A DNA stretch of 64,000 nt from Pseudomonadota bacterium. GTDB lineage: Bacteria; Pseudomonadota; Gammaproteobacteria; Burkholderiales; Burkholderiaceae_C. Below the pieces are notes generated by a model. That model saw only the letters and a program-made list of their open reading frames with translations. It had not been told where the DNA came from and did not search any database. Below, one piece after another: positions 27,600 through 39,739 of the stretch. A program made the translations under genes and the position numbers. The DNA lies in NCBI GenBank assembly GCA_018241325.1, contig JAFEEB010000004.1, positions 38,544 through 102,543 on the forward strand, read 5' to 3'. Each line of letters starts with the position of its first letter. The stretch's first letter is position 1.

Positions 27600-28664
27600 A
27601 TGATCGTGACGCCCCGGCACCGCTGCGCCGGCCTTTTGGCGGCGGCCGCCACCGCGGTGGCGCTGCAGGCATGCTCCACCGCCCCGCCGGTGGGGCAGGG
27701 CGCGGTGCCGACCCCGGGCACCTCATGGGCGCCAGGGCGCGACTTGCGGCCGGCGTTTCGCCGCGTGCTGTGCCAGCAATTGGCCGCCGAGACCGATTGC
27801 TCGCAAGTCTTGCGCCGTCTGCCAGACGAACGCGCCGCAACCGGTGCGGGGCCGACACCGCTGGCAAGCGCCACCGAACTGGCGCGCCGCTACCGTCTGG
27901 TGTTCGTGCCGGGCCTGCTGTCGGGCTGCGCCGGCTCGCTGGTCGCTCCGTTCCAGGATGTCGCCGATGCACTGCGAGGCCAGGGGTTCGACGTCCACAT
28001 CCTGTCCGTCGAAGGGCGCGGCTCGACCGAACACAACGCCGAGCTGATCGCCGAGCAGCTGTCCAGCGCAGCGGCCGACCCCCGACCGCAAATCGTTTTC
28101 GGCTACTCCAAAGGCTTGCCCGACGTGATGGAGGCATTGGTGCAGCACCCGCACGCCACGCGCCAGGTTGCCGCCGTTGTCAGTTGGGCTGGCGCGGTGG
28201 GCGGCACCCCTCTGGCCGATGACATGAGCGGTCTGGAAAAAACCCTGCTGGAGCACCTGCCCCTGGCGACGTGCCCCGCTGGCGATGGGTCGGAGCTCGA
28301 ATCGCTGCGCCGCGGGGTTCGCCACAGCTGGTGGCAAGCCAACCATCTGCGGCTGCACGTGCCGTTCTATTCGCTGGTGGCGCTGCCCGACCCGGGACAC
28401 ATCTCCGTGCCGCTGCGCGGCACGTCCGCGCAACTGGCACACTTCGACGTCAAAAACGACGGCCAGCTCGCCACCAACGATGCCATCGTACCCGGCAGTG
28501 CGCTGCTGGGCTACGTCAACGCCGACCACTGGGCCATCGCCATTGCGCTGTCGCGGCAATTGCCGCTGCTGCGCGGCCTGTTCGTCGATGACGTGCCGCG
28601 CGCCGCGCTGGCGCTGGCCGCCATCACAGTCATCCACCAGCAAGCCTCGCATCCTCGACCATGA
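27600..28664 (+). CDS. lipoprotein alpha/beta hydrolase
   Basis: A 354-residue lipoprotein. Residues 1-24 form a lipoprotein signal peptide ending in the lipobox LQAC with the lipidated Cys25. The mature part is an alpha/beta hydrolase: strand LVFVPGLLSGC, then the nucleophile elbow IVFGYSKGLPD (Gly-Tyr-Ser-Lys-Gly), and a late DHWAIA with a candidate catalytic His. It probably hydrolyses an ester in the envelope. I chose the ATG at 27600; a GTG at 27585 is possible, and neither has a clear ribosome site. Its stop overlaps the next ATG (28661-28664). Confidence 0.82.
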   Translation: MIVTPRHRCAGLLAAAATAVALQACSTAPPVGQGAVPTPGTSWAPGRDLRPAFRRVLCQQLAAETDCSQVLRRLPDERAATGAGPTPLASATELARRYRLVFVPGLLSGCAGSLVAPFQDVADALRGQGFDVHILSVEGRGSTEHNAELIAEQLSSAAADPRPQIVFGYSKGLPDVMEALVQHPHATRQVAAVVSWAGAVGGTPLADDMSGLEKTLLEHLPLATCPAGDGSELESLRRGVRHSWWQANHLRLHVPFYSLVALPDPGHISVPLRGTSAQLAHFDVKNDGQLATNDAIVPGSALLGYVNADHWAIAIALSRQLPLLRGLFVDDVPRAALALAAITVIHQQASHPRP

Positions 28665-29974
28665 TTCTTCCATCTGCACGCCGACCTCGCCGATCCGGCG
28701 CAACCCGTCTCGCGGCGGCGGCCCTTGGTACCCTGCTGCTCGTGGCGTGTGCCAGTCCGGGCGGCCCGACCGCGGTGGCCACACCCGCGGCGACCGCAGC
28801 CAGCGCCACGGCCTACCTGGAGCGCGCCCGCGCACAGGTGAGTACCCGCGACCAGGTGAGCGTGCGCGCGACCGCACTGCGCGCGGCCGAGAGCCAGGCG
28901 CATTTCGGCCTGCCGCTGGCCGACCGCGGCGTGCAGCCGGTGTGGTTGGAGATCGAGAACCACAGCCCGCAGCCCTACTGGCTCATGCGCTCGTTCATGG
29001 ACGCAAGCTACTACGCACCCCGCGAAGTCGCACGGCTGTTCAAGTCCCAGGTACCGGCAGACGCCCTGCGCGCCGCCCAAACCAGGCTGATCGACGACGC
29101 CATCAAGCTGCATGTGGCGCCGGGCCACACGGTCAGCGGCTTTGTCTACACCACGAAGGATCGCGGCCTGAAGCTGATGAACGTGGAACTGCTGGGCGTG
29201 GGCCGCGTGCTGCGCTTTGATCTGGCCGAAGACCAGCCGGACGGCAGCTTCGACTACGAGGCCAGCCGCATCCGGCGCGCGACTGAACACCAGAGCGCTC
29301 GCACCGTGACGGTGCGCGATCTCGGCGCCGAGATCGAACGAATGCCCTGCTGCACCACCGACGCCGACGGCAAGGGCCTGGGCGACCCGCTGAACATCGT
29401 CTTCGTCGGCGCCGAACGCGACGTGCTGGTGGCCCTGGTTCGCGCCGGCTGGGACTTCACCGAAACCATCAACGCCGCCAGCGTGGGACGCATGGTCTCG
29501 GCCTTTGCGTTCGGTGGCGGCGACCGCACTTCGCCCGTCAGCCCGCTGTACGTCGGCGGCCGGCCGCAGGAGCTGGCCATGCAGCATGCCCGCACCGACA
29601 TTGCCCAGCGCAGCCATCTGCGCCTGTGGTTGTCGCCATTGCAGGTCGAGGGCCAGCCCGTCTGGATCGGCCAGATCAGTCGCGACATCGGCGTGAAGGT
29701 GACCACCCGGTCGAAGACGCTGACCACGCACGTGATCGACCCGCAAGTCGATCACGCGCGCTTTCGCCTGCTCGAGACCCTGCTGCACAGCGGCAACGTC
29801 GAACGCTGGGGTTATGTCGACGGCGTCGAAGCGGCCAGCCGCGAGCACCCGCGCACCAACCTGACCGAAGATCCGTACTTCACCGACGGCAAGCGACTGG
29901 TCGTATTCATCAGCAAGACGCCGCGCGCCATGGACAAGGCCGGGTTCATCTCCTGGACCCGGTCCGAACCCTGA
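28661..29974 (+). CDS. LssY C-terminal domain lipoprotein
   Basis: A 437-residue lipoprotein: signal peptide with lipobox LVAC (about residues 26-29), then a mature protein whose C-terminal half (about 230-430) matches the LssY_C domain: PLNIVFVGAERDVLVAL, SPVSPLYVGGRPQELAMQ, HLRLWLSPLQVEGQPVWIGQ and IGQISRDIGVKVTT. LssY_C is found beside PAP2 phosphatases in lipid A or membrane metabolism proteins, function unproved; here it stands alone. Overlap with the hydrolase lipoprotein gene (ATGA) implies coupled production. No membrane domain is visible after the signal. Confidence 0.85.
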   Translation: MILPSARRPRRSGATRLAAAALGTLLLVACASPGGPTAVATPAATAASATAYLERARAQVSTRDQVSVRATALRAAESQAHFGLPLADRGVQPVWLEIENHSPQPYWLMRSFMDASYYAPREVARLFKSQVPADALRAAQTRLIDDAIKLHVAPGHTVSGFVYTTKDRGLKLMNVELLGVGRVLRFDLAEDQPDGSFDYEASRIRRATEHQSARTVTVRDLGAEIERMPCCTTDADGKGLGDPLNIVFVGAERDVLVALVRAGWDFTETINAASVGRMVSAFAFGGGDRTSPVSPLYVGGRPQELAMQHARTDIAQRSHLRLWLSPLQVEGQPVWIGQISRDIGVKVTTRSKTLTTHVIDPQVDHARFRLLETLLHSGNVERWGYVDGVEAASREHPRTNLTEDPYFTDGKRLVVFISKTPRAMDKAGFISWTRSEP

Positions 29975-30032
29975 GGCCACGCGCAGTCCGTGCCTGCATG
30001 CGCACGCGGCGCCAGCGCGCCTTGCGCCGCGG

Positions 30033-32093
30033 CTACTCGAATTCGACGATCGCCTGGTCCACCGCCAGGCTGTCGCCCTGCTCGGCCTTGACCGCCTTGA
30101 CCACGCCGTCGGCGCTGGCGAACAGCACGTTCTCCATCTTCATGGCCTCGATCACGGCCACGCGCTCGCCGGCCTTGACCTCCTGGCCCGGCTTGACGGC
30201 CACCTGCACCAGCAAGCCCGGCATGGGCGAGAGCACGTACTTGCTCATGTCGGGTGGCGCCTTGTAGGGCATCAGCCGGTGCAGCTCGGCCGTGCGCGGC
30301 TGCATCACCAGGGCGTCGAGCTGGGTGCCGTTGTGGATCACGCGAATGGCCAACGGGTTGCGCGCGCGGCCGCGCTCCAGTTGCGCGGTAAACGCGTGGC
30401 CGTTGCACTGGCCTTCGATGCGTGCGTCGCCCAGGCTGTGCTTCAGGTGCAGGTCATAGACCCGGTCGCCCGCCGGTGCATGCACGGTGACGCGCGTGGC
30501 GGGGCCGACGGCGCCCTCCTCCAGCGTGACGTTGACGTATTGGTTGTCGCCCGCATGGCCCAGCGTGCAGACCGTGAAGTCGCGCCGCGGCGAGCGCTGC
30601 TTGCCCTCCCAGAACTGCCCTTGCAACGAGCGCGCGCGGTTGCGATAGAACTTGTGCAGGCAAGCGGCCAGCGCGACCAGAAAGCTCGGGTCGGCATGCG
30701 GCACGTCGGCGGCCGAAAAGCCGTGCGCGTAGTGCTCGGCAATGAAGCCGGTGTTGAAGTCGCCGGCCTGAAACTTCGGGTGCGCCAGCAGCGCGGCCTG
30801 GAACGGGATGTTGCTTTGCACGCCCTTGATGACAAAGCCGTTGAGCGCCTCGCGCATGCGGGCAATCGCATCGCCCCGGTCCTTGCCATGCACGATCAGC
30901 TTGGCGATCATCGAGTCGTAGTACATGGGGATCTCGCCGCCATCGACCACGCCCGTGTCCACGCGCACGCCCAGCGCCGTGGTGGCCTGGCCCTGCTGAA
31001 GGTCCTGCGCCGGCGGCTCGAAGCGCACCAGCCGGCCGGTGGACGGCAAAAAGCCCCGAAACGGGTCTTCGGCATTGATGCGGCACTCCATGGCCCAGCC
31101 TTCGCGCTTCACGTCCTTCTGCGAGAAGGCCAGCTTCTCGCCCGCCGCCACGCGGATCATCTGCTCGACCAAGTCCAGCCCCGTGATCAGCTCCGTCACC
31201 GGGTGCTCCACCTGCAGGCGGGTGTTCATCTCCAGAAAATAAAAGTCCTGGTCCTTGCCGACCACGAACTCCACCGTGCCCGCGCTCTGGTAGCCCACGG
31301 CCTTGGCCAGCTGCACGGCCTGCTCGCCCATGGCCTTGCGCGTCGCCTCGCTGATGAAGGGCGAAGGCGCTTCTTCAATCACCTTCTGGTGACGCCGCTG
31401 GATCGAGCATTCGCGCTCGTTCAGATAAACCACGTTGCCAAAGCCGTCGCCCAGCACCTGGATCTCGATGTGGCGCGGCTGCTCGACGAACTTCTCGATG
31501 AACACGCGGTCGTCGCCGAAGGCACTCAAGGCCTCGTGCTTGCAGGAGGCAAAACCCTCGTGGGCCTCCTGGTCGTTGTAGGCCACGCGCAAGCCCTTGC
31601 CACCGCCGCCCGCGCTGGCCTTGATCATCACCGGGTAGCCGACGTTCTTCGCGATCTCCACCGCGTGCTCGGGCGAATCGATGGCCTCGTTCCAGCCGGG
31701 GATGGTGCTGACCTTGGCCTCGCCCGCCAGCTTCTTGGACGCGATCTTGTCGCCCATCGCCGCGATGGCCGCGTGCTTGGGGCCAATGAAGGCGATGCCC
31801 TGCTCCTCCACCTTGCGGGCGAACTCGGCGTTCTCCGACAGAAAGCCGTAGCCCGGGTGCACGGCCTGCGCGCCGGTCTGCTGGCACGCCTCGATGATCT
31901 TGTCGGCCAGCAGATATGACTCGCGCGAAGGCGGCGGGCCCAGGCGCACCGCCTCGTCGGCCAGTTGCACAAAGCGCGCGTTCTTGTCCGCGTCCGAATA
32001 CACCGCCACGGTGGCGATGCCCATGCGGCGGGCGGTGGTGATGACGCGGCAGGCGATTTCGCCGCGGTTGGCAATCAATATTTTTTTGAACAT
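30033..32093 (-). CDS. pccA: propionyl-CoA carboxylase alpha subunit
   Basis: A 686-residue biotin-dependent carboxylase subunit. The biotin carboxylase part (1-450) has KASAGGGGKGLRVAYNDQEA with the ATP-grasp glycine loop and EMNTRLQVEHPVTE with the catalytic region. The C-terminal biotin carrier domain ends with the biotinylated Lys652 in EAMKMENV. Pairs with PccB (34991-33459) to make methylmalonyl-CoA from propionyl-CoA. The ATG at 32093 faces the divergent CopG-like/MazF module, which separates pccA from the rest of its operon, so it likely has its own promoter. Confidence 0.95.
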   Translation of the reverse strand: MFKKILIANRGEIACRVITTARRMGIATVAVYSDADKNARFVQLADEAVRLGPPPSRESYLLADKIIEACQQTGAQAVHPGYGFLSENAEFARKVEEQGIAFIGPKHAAIAAMGDKIASKKLAGEAKVSTIPGWNEAIDSPEHAVEIAKNVGYPVMIKASAGGGGKGLRVAYNDQEAHEGFASCKHEALSAFGDDRVFIEKFVEQPRHIEIQVLGDGFGNVVYLNERECSIQRRHQKVIEEAPSPFISEATRKAMGEQAVQLAKAVGYQSAGTVEFVVGKDQDFYFLEMNTRLQVEHPVTELITGLDLVEQMIRVAAGEKLAFSQKDVKREGWAMECRINAEDPFRGFLPSTGRLVRFEPPAQDLQQGQATTALGVRVDTGVVDGGEIPMYYDSMIAKLIVHGKDRGDAIARMREALNGFVIKGVQSNIPFQAALLAHPKFQAGDFNTGFIAEHYAHGFSAADVPHADPSFLVALAACLHKFYRNRARSLQGQFWEGKQRSPRRDFTVCTLGHAGDNQYVNVTLEEGAVGPATRVTVHAPAGDRVYDLHLKHSLGDARIEGQCNGHAFTAQLERGRARNPLAIRVIHNGTQLDALVMQPRTAELHRLMPYKAPPDMSKYVLSPMPGLLVQVAVKPGQEVKAGERVAVIEAMKMENVLFASADGVVKAVKAEQGDSLAVDQAIVEFE

Positions 32094-32111
32094 GTCGGAT
32101 CTCTTGAATCT

Positions 32112-32157
32112 GAAACGTCGATCAACAAACTATTTGATAATTTGATATCATGAAATC
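32112..32157. promoter_or_regulatory. AT-rich divergent promoter/operator region
   Basis: This short AT-rich stretch lies between pccA (minus) and the antitoxin gene (plus). It contains the overlapping palindromes TGATATCA and ATCATGAT, and the run TATTTGATAATTTGATATCA. AT richness in a GC-rich genome and dyads next to an antitoxin ATG fit an autoregulated toxin-antitoxin promoter. Exact boxes cannot be fixed. Confidence 0.5.
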
Positions 32158-32517
32158 ATGATGAACACTTTGAACGTTCCACCCCGCCAAGTGCTGTTGC
32201 GTTTGCCCGAAGACTTGGCTGCGAAACTGGCGCGCGCAGTTGCGCCGCGCCAGCGCAACCGGTTTTTGGTGGACATGCTGCGCCGCAGACTGAGCGAGGA
32301 AGACCCCGAACTGGTGGCGGCCTGCGAATACATGAACGCCCTTGAAGCCGCCAAACCCGAATTGGCGCGAGAAGGCCAGGAGTGGGCGGACGCAGCGCTG
32401 ACCGATCCGGTGGACGTGTGGGACCCGGACTTCGACCGCGAAACCTTCGAGCGCGAAGTGGCCGAGGCCCAGGCCCGCATGCGCGCCCAGCAAGCCAAAC
32501 CCACGGGTGGGCGATGA
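32158..32517 (+). CDS. antitoxin of MazF-type toxin module
   Basis: A 119-residue protein. The first 45 residues (VLLRLPEDLAAKLARAVAPR then NRFLVDMLRRRL) look like a ribbon-helix-helix or similar DNA-binding head, and the acidic C-terminal half, ending in a helix (DFDRETFEREVAEAQARM), would wrap the toxin. Its stop overlaps the MazF ATG (ATGA at 32514-32517), the usual layout. The ATG at 32158 or the next at 32161 is possible. The pair lies opposite to the propionate operon. Confidence 0.8.
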   Translation: MMNTLNVPPRQVLLRLPEDLAAKLARAVAPRQRNRFLVDMLRRRLSEEDPELVAACEYMNALEAAKPELAREGQEWADAALTDPVDVWDPDFDRETFEREVAEAQARMRAQQAKPTGGR

Positions 32518-32852
32518 ACCGCACCATCCAGCGGGGTGACCTGTTCTGGGTTCATCTGGATCCGGTCGTGGGCTCGGAGATCGCCAAGACACGCCCCTGC
32601 GTCATCCTCTCGAGCAACGAAATCAACCGCAGGCGTAACACCGTCGTAATCGTTCCGCTCACCACCACGCCCGAGGCGGTGCGCTTTCCTCTTCTGGTGG
32701 CCGTACCTTCGGCCGGCACCAGCTCGAAAGCGCGCACCGAGCAGGTGCGCAATGTGGACAAGAGCCGTCTGCAAGGCCAGATCGGTGGGGTCAGCGACGC
32801 GGACATGGACGCCATCTCGCGCGGCGTGGCGCGTGTGCTGGGTTTGAGTTAG
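32514..32852 (+). CDS. MazF/PemK-family mRNA interferase toxin
   Basis: A 112-residue PemK/MazF fold: MNRTIQRGDLFWVHLDP with the conserved RGD, GSEIAKTRPCVILSSNEIN (RP-V-I-S motif), TVVIVPLTTT, and RTEQVRNVDKSRL, where the Arg/Thr pair belongs to the active site. MazF toxins cut mRNA at specific sequences. The antitoxin is encoded just upstream with ATGA overlap. Confidence 0.93.
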   Translation: MNRTIQRGDLFWVHLDPVVGSEIAKTRPCVILSSNEINRRRNTVVIVPLTTTPEAVRFPLLVAVPSAGTSSKARTEQVRNVDKSRLQGQIGGVSDADMDAISRGVARVLGLS

Positions 32853-32860
32853 CGCAACCA

Positions 32861-32959
32861 TCACTTCACCGCGTCCAGCAAGCGCTGCACCAGTGCCGCG
32901 CGCTCGGGCGCAGCCGGCTTGGTCGCCAGCAGGTTGCGCGCATCGACGCGCCCCGTTCG
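32861..32959 (-). other. possible 3' gene fragment
   Basis: On the minus strand a 32-codon open stretch without a start codon ends in TGA at 32861-32863. It encodes RVDARNLLATKPAAPERAAL followed by VQRLLDAVK, which reads like a protein C-terminus with an amphipathic helix. A stop codon lies directly upstream in the same frame (32960-32962). It sits between the mazF module and ridA. I cannot name its family; it may be a remnant left when the toxin module was inserted. Confidence 0.4.
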
Positions 32960-32968
32960 TCACCGTCT

Positions 32969-33445
32969 TCATCTCGCCGTGCCGGAAGCCATCAAATCCA
33001 GCTCGACACTGGCGTTCTTGGGCAACTGGAAAACACCGACGGAAGTACGCGTGTGCAGCCCCGCTTCACCCAGCACCTCGAACAGCACGGCCGAAGCACC
33101 ATCCGACACCTCGCTGTGCTGCGTGAACGAGTCGGTGCATTGCACGTAAACCGTCACGCGAAGAACGCGGCGTATCCGATCTAGGCTGCCGAACTGGCGG
33201 CGCAGCAGAGCCAAGGCGCGCATGGCGCAAATTTTGGCACCCAACTGCGCGTGTTCCAGCAACACCTCAGCACCCACACGGCCGGTAACGATGACGGTAT
33301 CGCCCACGCGCGGCACCTGACCGCTGACATAGGCAACGTCTCCATCCATGATCAACGGCGTGTAGTTGCCGCCGATCTTGATTTCGCCGTCGAACGAATA
33401 GCCCAAACGCAGGGCCAATTCATCGAATCGTTGATCTGCGTTCAT
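32969..33445 (-). CDS. RidA family protein
   Basis: A 158-residue RidA/YjgF-like protein: GNYTPLIMDGDVAYVSGQVPRVG near the N-terminus, then ALALLRRQFGSLDRIRRVLRVTVYVQ (RidA-typical strand), and a conserved C-terminal PKNASVELDLMA. RidA proteins deaminate reactive enamine/imine intermediates from PLP enzymes or act in related protective reactions. Lies 13 bases after pccB in the same orientation, suggesting a shared mRNA; the specific substrate here is unknown. Confidence 0.86.
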   Translation of the reverse strand: MNADQRFDELALRLGYSFDGEIKIGGNYTPLIMDGDVAYVSGQVPRVGDTVIVTGRVGAEVLLEHAQLGAKICAMRALALLRRQFGSLDRIRRVLRVTVYVQCTDSFTQHSEVSDGASAVLFEVLGEAGLHTRTSVGVFQLPKNASVELDLMASGTAR

Positions 33446-33458
33446 CGTGTGCGCCTCT

Positions 33459-34991
<1,533 letters not shown>

Positions 34992-35016
34992 CTTGGCTCT
35001 TCACTAAAAAAGTCAG

Positions 35017-36036
35017 TCAATTGGCGGTGGCGGCAAAGCCGGCCGCGGCCAGCAACTGGCGTGCGGCGGTGGACGGCGGCAGCCGTCCCTGCGTCACCTG
35101 CTCGGTCACGGCAGCCAGGCTGGCGCGCACGGCGGGGTGTTGGTTGAAGGCGGCCTTCAGGCCCGAGTCGATGAGCGCGCCCATCCACGCACGCGCCTGT
35201 TGCTGGCGGCGCACCACCAACTTGCCGTTGGCGGTTTGCAGGTCGCGAAAGCGCGTGACGCATTGCCAGAATTCGTCCAGCCCCTCGCCCTTCAGGCCGC
35301 TGATGCGGATCACGTCGGGGTGCCACTGCGCGGCGTCGTGGCGCATGTGCTCGGGATTGCCCTGCTGGCCGATCAAGCGCAGGGCCGACTTGATCTGCGC
35401 CTGCGCGCGGATGGCTGCGGCGGGTTCGATGTCAGCCTTGTTGATGACCACCAGGTCGGCCAGCTCCATCACGCCCTTCTTGATGGCCTGCAGGTCGTCG
35501 CCCGCGTTGGGCAGTTGCAGCAGCACGAACATGTCGGTCATGCCGCTGACGGCGGTTTCGCTCTGGCCCACGCCCACGGTCTCGATGAGCACCACGTCGT
35601 AGCCGGCGGCCTCGCACACCAGCAGCGCTTCGCGCGTTTTCTCGGCCACGCCGCCCAGCGTGCCGCTGCTGGGGCTGGGGCGGATGTAGGCCTGCTCGAG
35701 CACCGACAGGCGCTCCATGCGCGTCTTGTCGCCCAGGATGGAGCCGCCCGAGACGGTGGACGATGGGTCAATGGCCAGCACTGCCACGCGGTGGCCCCGC
35801 TCGATCAAATAGAGACCCAGGGTTTCGATGAAAGTGCTCTTGCCCACACCCGGCACGCCGCTGATCCCCAGGCGCAGCGCTCGGCCGGTATGCGGCAGCA
35901 GCGCCGTGAGCATCTCATCGGCCTGCGCGCGGTGGTCGGCGCGAGTCGATTCGAGCAGCGTGATGGCCTTGGCGATGGCGCGACGCTGGGCCACGGGCGT
36001 GCCGTGCAGCAGGGGATCGAGCAAGGCGTGGGTCAT
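35017..36036 (-). CDS. meaB: methylmalonyl-CoA mutase GTPase chaperone MeaB
   Basis: A 339-residue G3E-family P-loop GTPase. Motifs: GISGVPGVGKSTFIETLG (Walker A), LAIDPSSTVSGGSILGDKTRM, GVGQSETAVSGMTDMFVLL, and VINKADIEP (NKxD). MeaB guards and gates cobalamin loading of methylmalonyl-CoA mutase, encoded upstream in this operon. I chose the ATG at 36036; a GTG at 36045 lies directly after the vapC stop, so both are possible. Confidence 0.93.
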   Translation of the reverse strand: MTHALLDPLLHGTPVAQRRAIAKAITLLESTRADHRAQADEMLTALLPHTGRALRLGISGVPGVGKSTFIETLGLYLIERGHRVAVLAIDPSSTVSGGSILGDKTRMERLSVLEQAYIRPSPSSGTLGGVAEKTREALLVCEAAGYDVVLIETVGVGQSETAVSGMTDMFVLLQLPNAGDDLQAIKKGVMELADLVVINKADIEPAAAIRAQAQIKSALRLIGQQGNPEHMRHDAAQWHPDVIRISGLKGEGLDEFWQCVTRFRDLQTANGKLVVRRQQQARAWMGALIDSGLKAAFNQHPAVRASLAAVTEQVTQGRLPPSTAARQLLAAAGFAATAN

Positions 36037-36045
36037 GCGCGCCAC

Positions 36046-36474
36046 TCACAAAATCTCGAAGGCGCGCCCATCGGGCAGGCGGTAGCGCGAAAAGTCGCGC
36101 GCGTCCAGCGTCATGACGGTGGTCACCCCCGTCTCCGTAGCCAACCACACCAGCGAGGCATCGGCCAGGTCCATCTCGGTACGGGGCCGCTCGGTATAGC
36201 GCTGCATCAGGGGCACGAAGTCCAACAGTGACTCTTGCTGAAACGGAAACACCGACACGGCGCCCTGCCCCAGCCAACTGAGCAGCGCAAAGCGGTTGGG
36301 CGGCGGCACCAGGTAGCTTGCCTCGGTCACGCAAGGCCATGTCGTCGAGAGCGACCAGTTTTCAAGCGCCGCCAACTCCAGCAGATCGCGGTAGCGATCG
36401 GCGTGTGGTTCGCCCTGCCCAAAAACCGCCACCATGGCGCTCGCGTCAATCAGCGCCGAGGCCATGCTTGGCAC
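36046..36474 (-). CDS. VapC-type PIN toxin
   Basis: A 142-residue PIN-domain RNase. The acidic metal site is Asp10 (ALIDASAM), Glu51 (VTEASYL), Asp102/Asp105 (EMDLADASLVWLA) and Asp124. VapC toxins cleave tRNA or rRNA. It overlaps the end of its antitoxin gene by 29 bases, a typical vapBC arrangement, and its stop is followed directly by meaB. An internal ATG at codon 4 could also start it. Confidence 0.9.
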   Translation of the reverse strand: MPSMASALIDASAMVAVFGQGEPHADRYRDLLELAALENWSLSTTWPCVTEASYLVPPPNRFALLSWLGQGAVSVFPFQQESLLDFVPLMQRYTERPRTEMDLADASLVWLATETGVTTVMTLDARDFSRYRLPDGRAFEIL

Positions 36475-36739
36475 GCAACTTGGCGATCAACGCAGCGCGC
36501 GAGCGCTCGGTGTCATACGGAACGTCGTGCTCGGCCGCGAACACCCGACTCAACTCCTGGGCGCGCGGATTCTGAGCCATCTCCTGCTTGACCTTGAGCA
36601 TCAACTCATACGGGTTCTTGCGGCCGAGCGCCCGCTGCACTGCATCGATGATGAACTGTGACTTGGTGATGCCCTGGCGCTGGGCTGCGAGCTCGAGCTC
36701 TTTCTCGAGCAAGGGCTCCATGCGAACAGATACGGCCAT
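36446..36739 (-). CDS. VapB-type ribbon-helix-helix antitoxin
   Basis: A 97-residue protein. The first 45 residues (MAVSVRMEPLLEKELELAA then GITKSQFIIDAVQRAL) form a ribbon-helix-helix DNA-binding domain; the rest is a helical, charged toxin-binding tail with YELMLKVKQEMAQNPRAQEL. I chose the ATG at 36739 because GGAG lies 7 bases upstream; a TTG four codons earlier is possible. A perfect dyad upstream (36757-36773) is the likely operator. Confidence 0.82.
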   Translation of the reverse strand: MAVSVRMEPLLEKELELAAQRQGITKSQFIIDAVQRALGRKNPYELMLKVKQEMAQNPRAQELSRVFAAEHDVPYDTERSRAALIAKLRAKHGLGAD

Positions 36740-36756
36740 GATGTTCTCCAATCGAA

Positions 36757-36773
36757 ATACAGTATTACTGTAT
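36757..36773. promoter_or_regulatory. palindromic operator of vapB-vapC
   Basis: ATACAGTA-T-TACTGTAT is a perfect 8-base dyad, AT-rich, 18 bases upstream of the vapB ATG and 8 bases after the mcm stop. Ribbon-helix-helix antitoxins bind such sites. Confidence 0.65.
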
Positions 36774-36780
36774 CACATCA

Positions 36781-38937
<2,157 letters not shown>

Positions 38938-39095
38938 GGCGATCTCGGGCTGTGCGGCCGGGTGTCGGCGTTCGGTCTCGCGGTGGGCACGCCTGTTGCA
39001 AGCCTTGCCGAACCGCTTGGATATTTTCGTAATTATTAATTCAAAATTCAGTTTCGGGGCTAAAATTCGCAAAATTATTTTTCCTCCATCGCCTT
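38938..39095. promoter_or_regulatory. divergent promoter region of mcm and gntR
   Basis: The 158-base gap holds an AT-rich core (about 39018-39082) unlike its surroundings. Repeated motifs AAAATTC (39041-39047 and 39062-39068) and CAAAATTATTTTTC could be regulator half-sites. It must contain promoters for both the mutase operon and the GntR gene, but exact boxes cannot be set. Confidence 0.5.
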
Positions 39096-39728
39096 GTGAC
39101 CGCCACCCTTGCCCCCCGCGCGCTGTACGAAGAAGTGGCCGACCGGCTGCGCCAGCGCATCTTCGCGCACGAGCTGGCGCCGGGCGACTGGATCGACGAG
39201 CTGAGGATCGCGGGCGATCTGGGCATCAGCCGCACGCCGCTGCGCGAAGCGCTCAAGGTGCTGGCCAGCGAAGGCCTGATCACCATGAAGCTGCGGCGCG
39301 GCGCTTACGTCACCGAAGCTTCGCCCAAGGACCTGGCCGACGTCTACCACCTGCTGTCGCTGCTGGAGGCCGACGCCGCCCGCGCCGTGGCCCGCCACGC
39401 CACCGGCGCGGCGCTGGCCCAATTGAGCGCCCTGCACGAGGAGCTGGAAGCCGCGGTGCGCGACAGCGAGCGCTTCTTCGCGCTGAACGAAGCCTTTCAC
39501 ATGCGCCTGCTGGAGCTGGCCGACAACCGCTGGCGCCTGCAGGTGGTGCAGGACCTGCGCAAGGTGATGAAGCTGCACCGCCAGCACTCGCTGCACAAGC
39601 AAGGGCGCCTGACGCAATCGCTGGCCGAGCACCGCGACCTGATGGCAGCGCTGATGGCGCGTGACGGCGAGCGCGCCGCCGCCTGCATGCGCCGGCACTT
39701 CGAGGGCGGCCTGGAGGCGGCCAGTTGA
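39096..39728 (+). CDS. GntR family regulator (FadR/FCD subfamily)
   Basis: A 210-residue regulator: N-terminal winged HTH (residues 8-75) with [21 protein letters not shown] and [20 protein letters not shown], and a C-terminal all-helical FCD ligand domain (85-205) with a likely metal-binding His set in [18 protein letters not shown] and [16 protein letters not shown]. It is divergent from the mutase operon and probably controls it in response to a short carboxylate or CoA intermediate. The start is GTG at 39096. Confidence 0.9.
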   Translation: MTATLAPRALYEEVADRLRQRIFAHELAPGDWIDELRIAGDLGISRTPLREALKVLASEGLITMKLRRGAYVTEASPKDLADVYHLLSLLEADAARAVARHATGAALAQLSALHEELEAAVRDSERFFALNEAFHMRLLELADNRWRLQVVQDLRKVMKLHRQHSLHKQGRLTQSLAEHRDLMAALMARDGERAAACMRRHFEGGLEAAS

Positions 39729-39739
39729 AATGAAACACC

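Noticed and set aside
30279-31919. 546-codon open frame antisense to pccA
   Set aside because: Shadow of the third-position GC bias; it encodes no recognisable domain, while pccA is clear.
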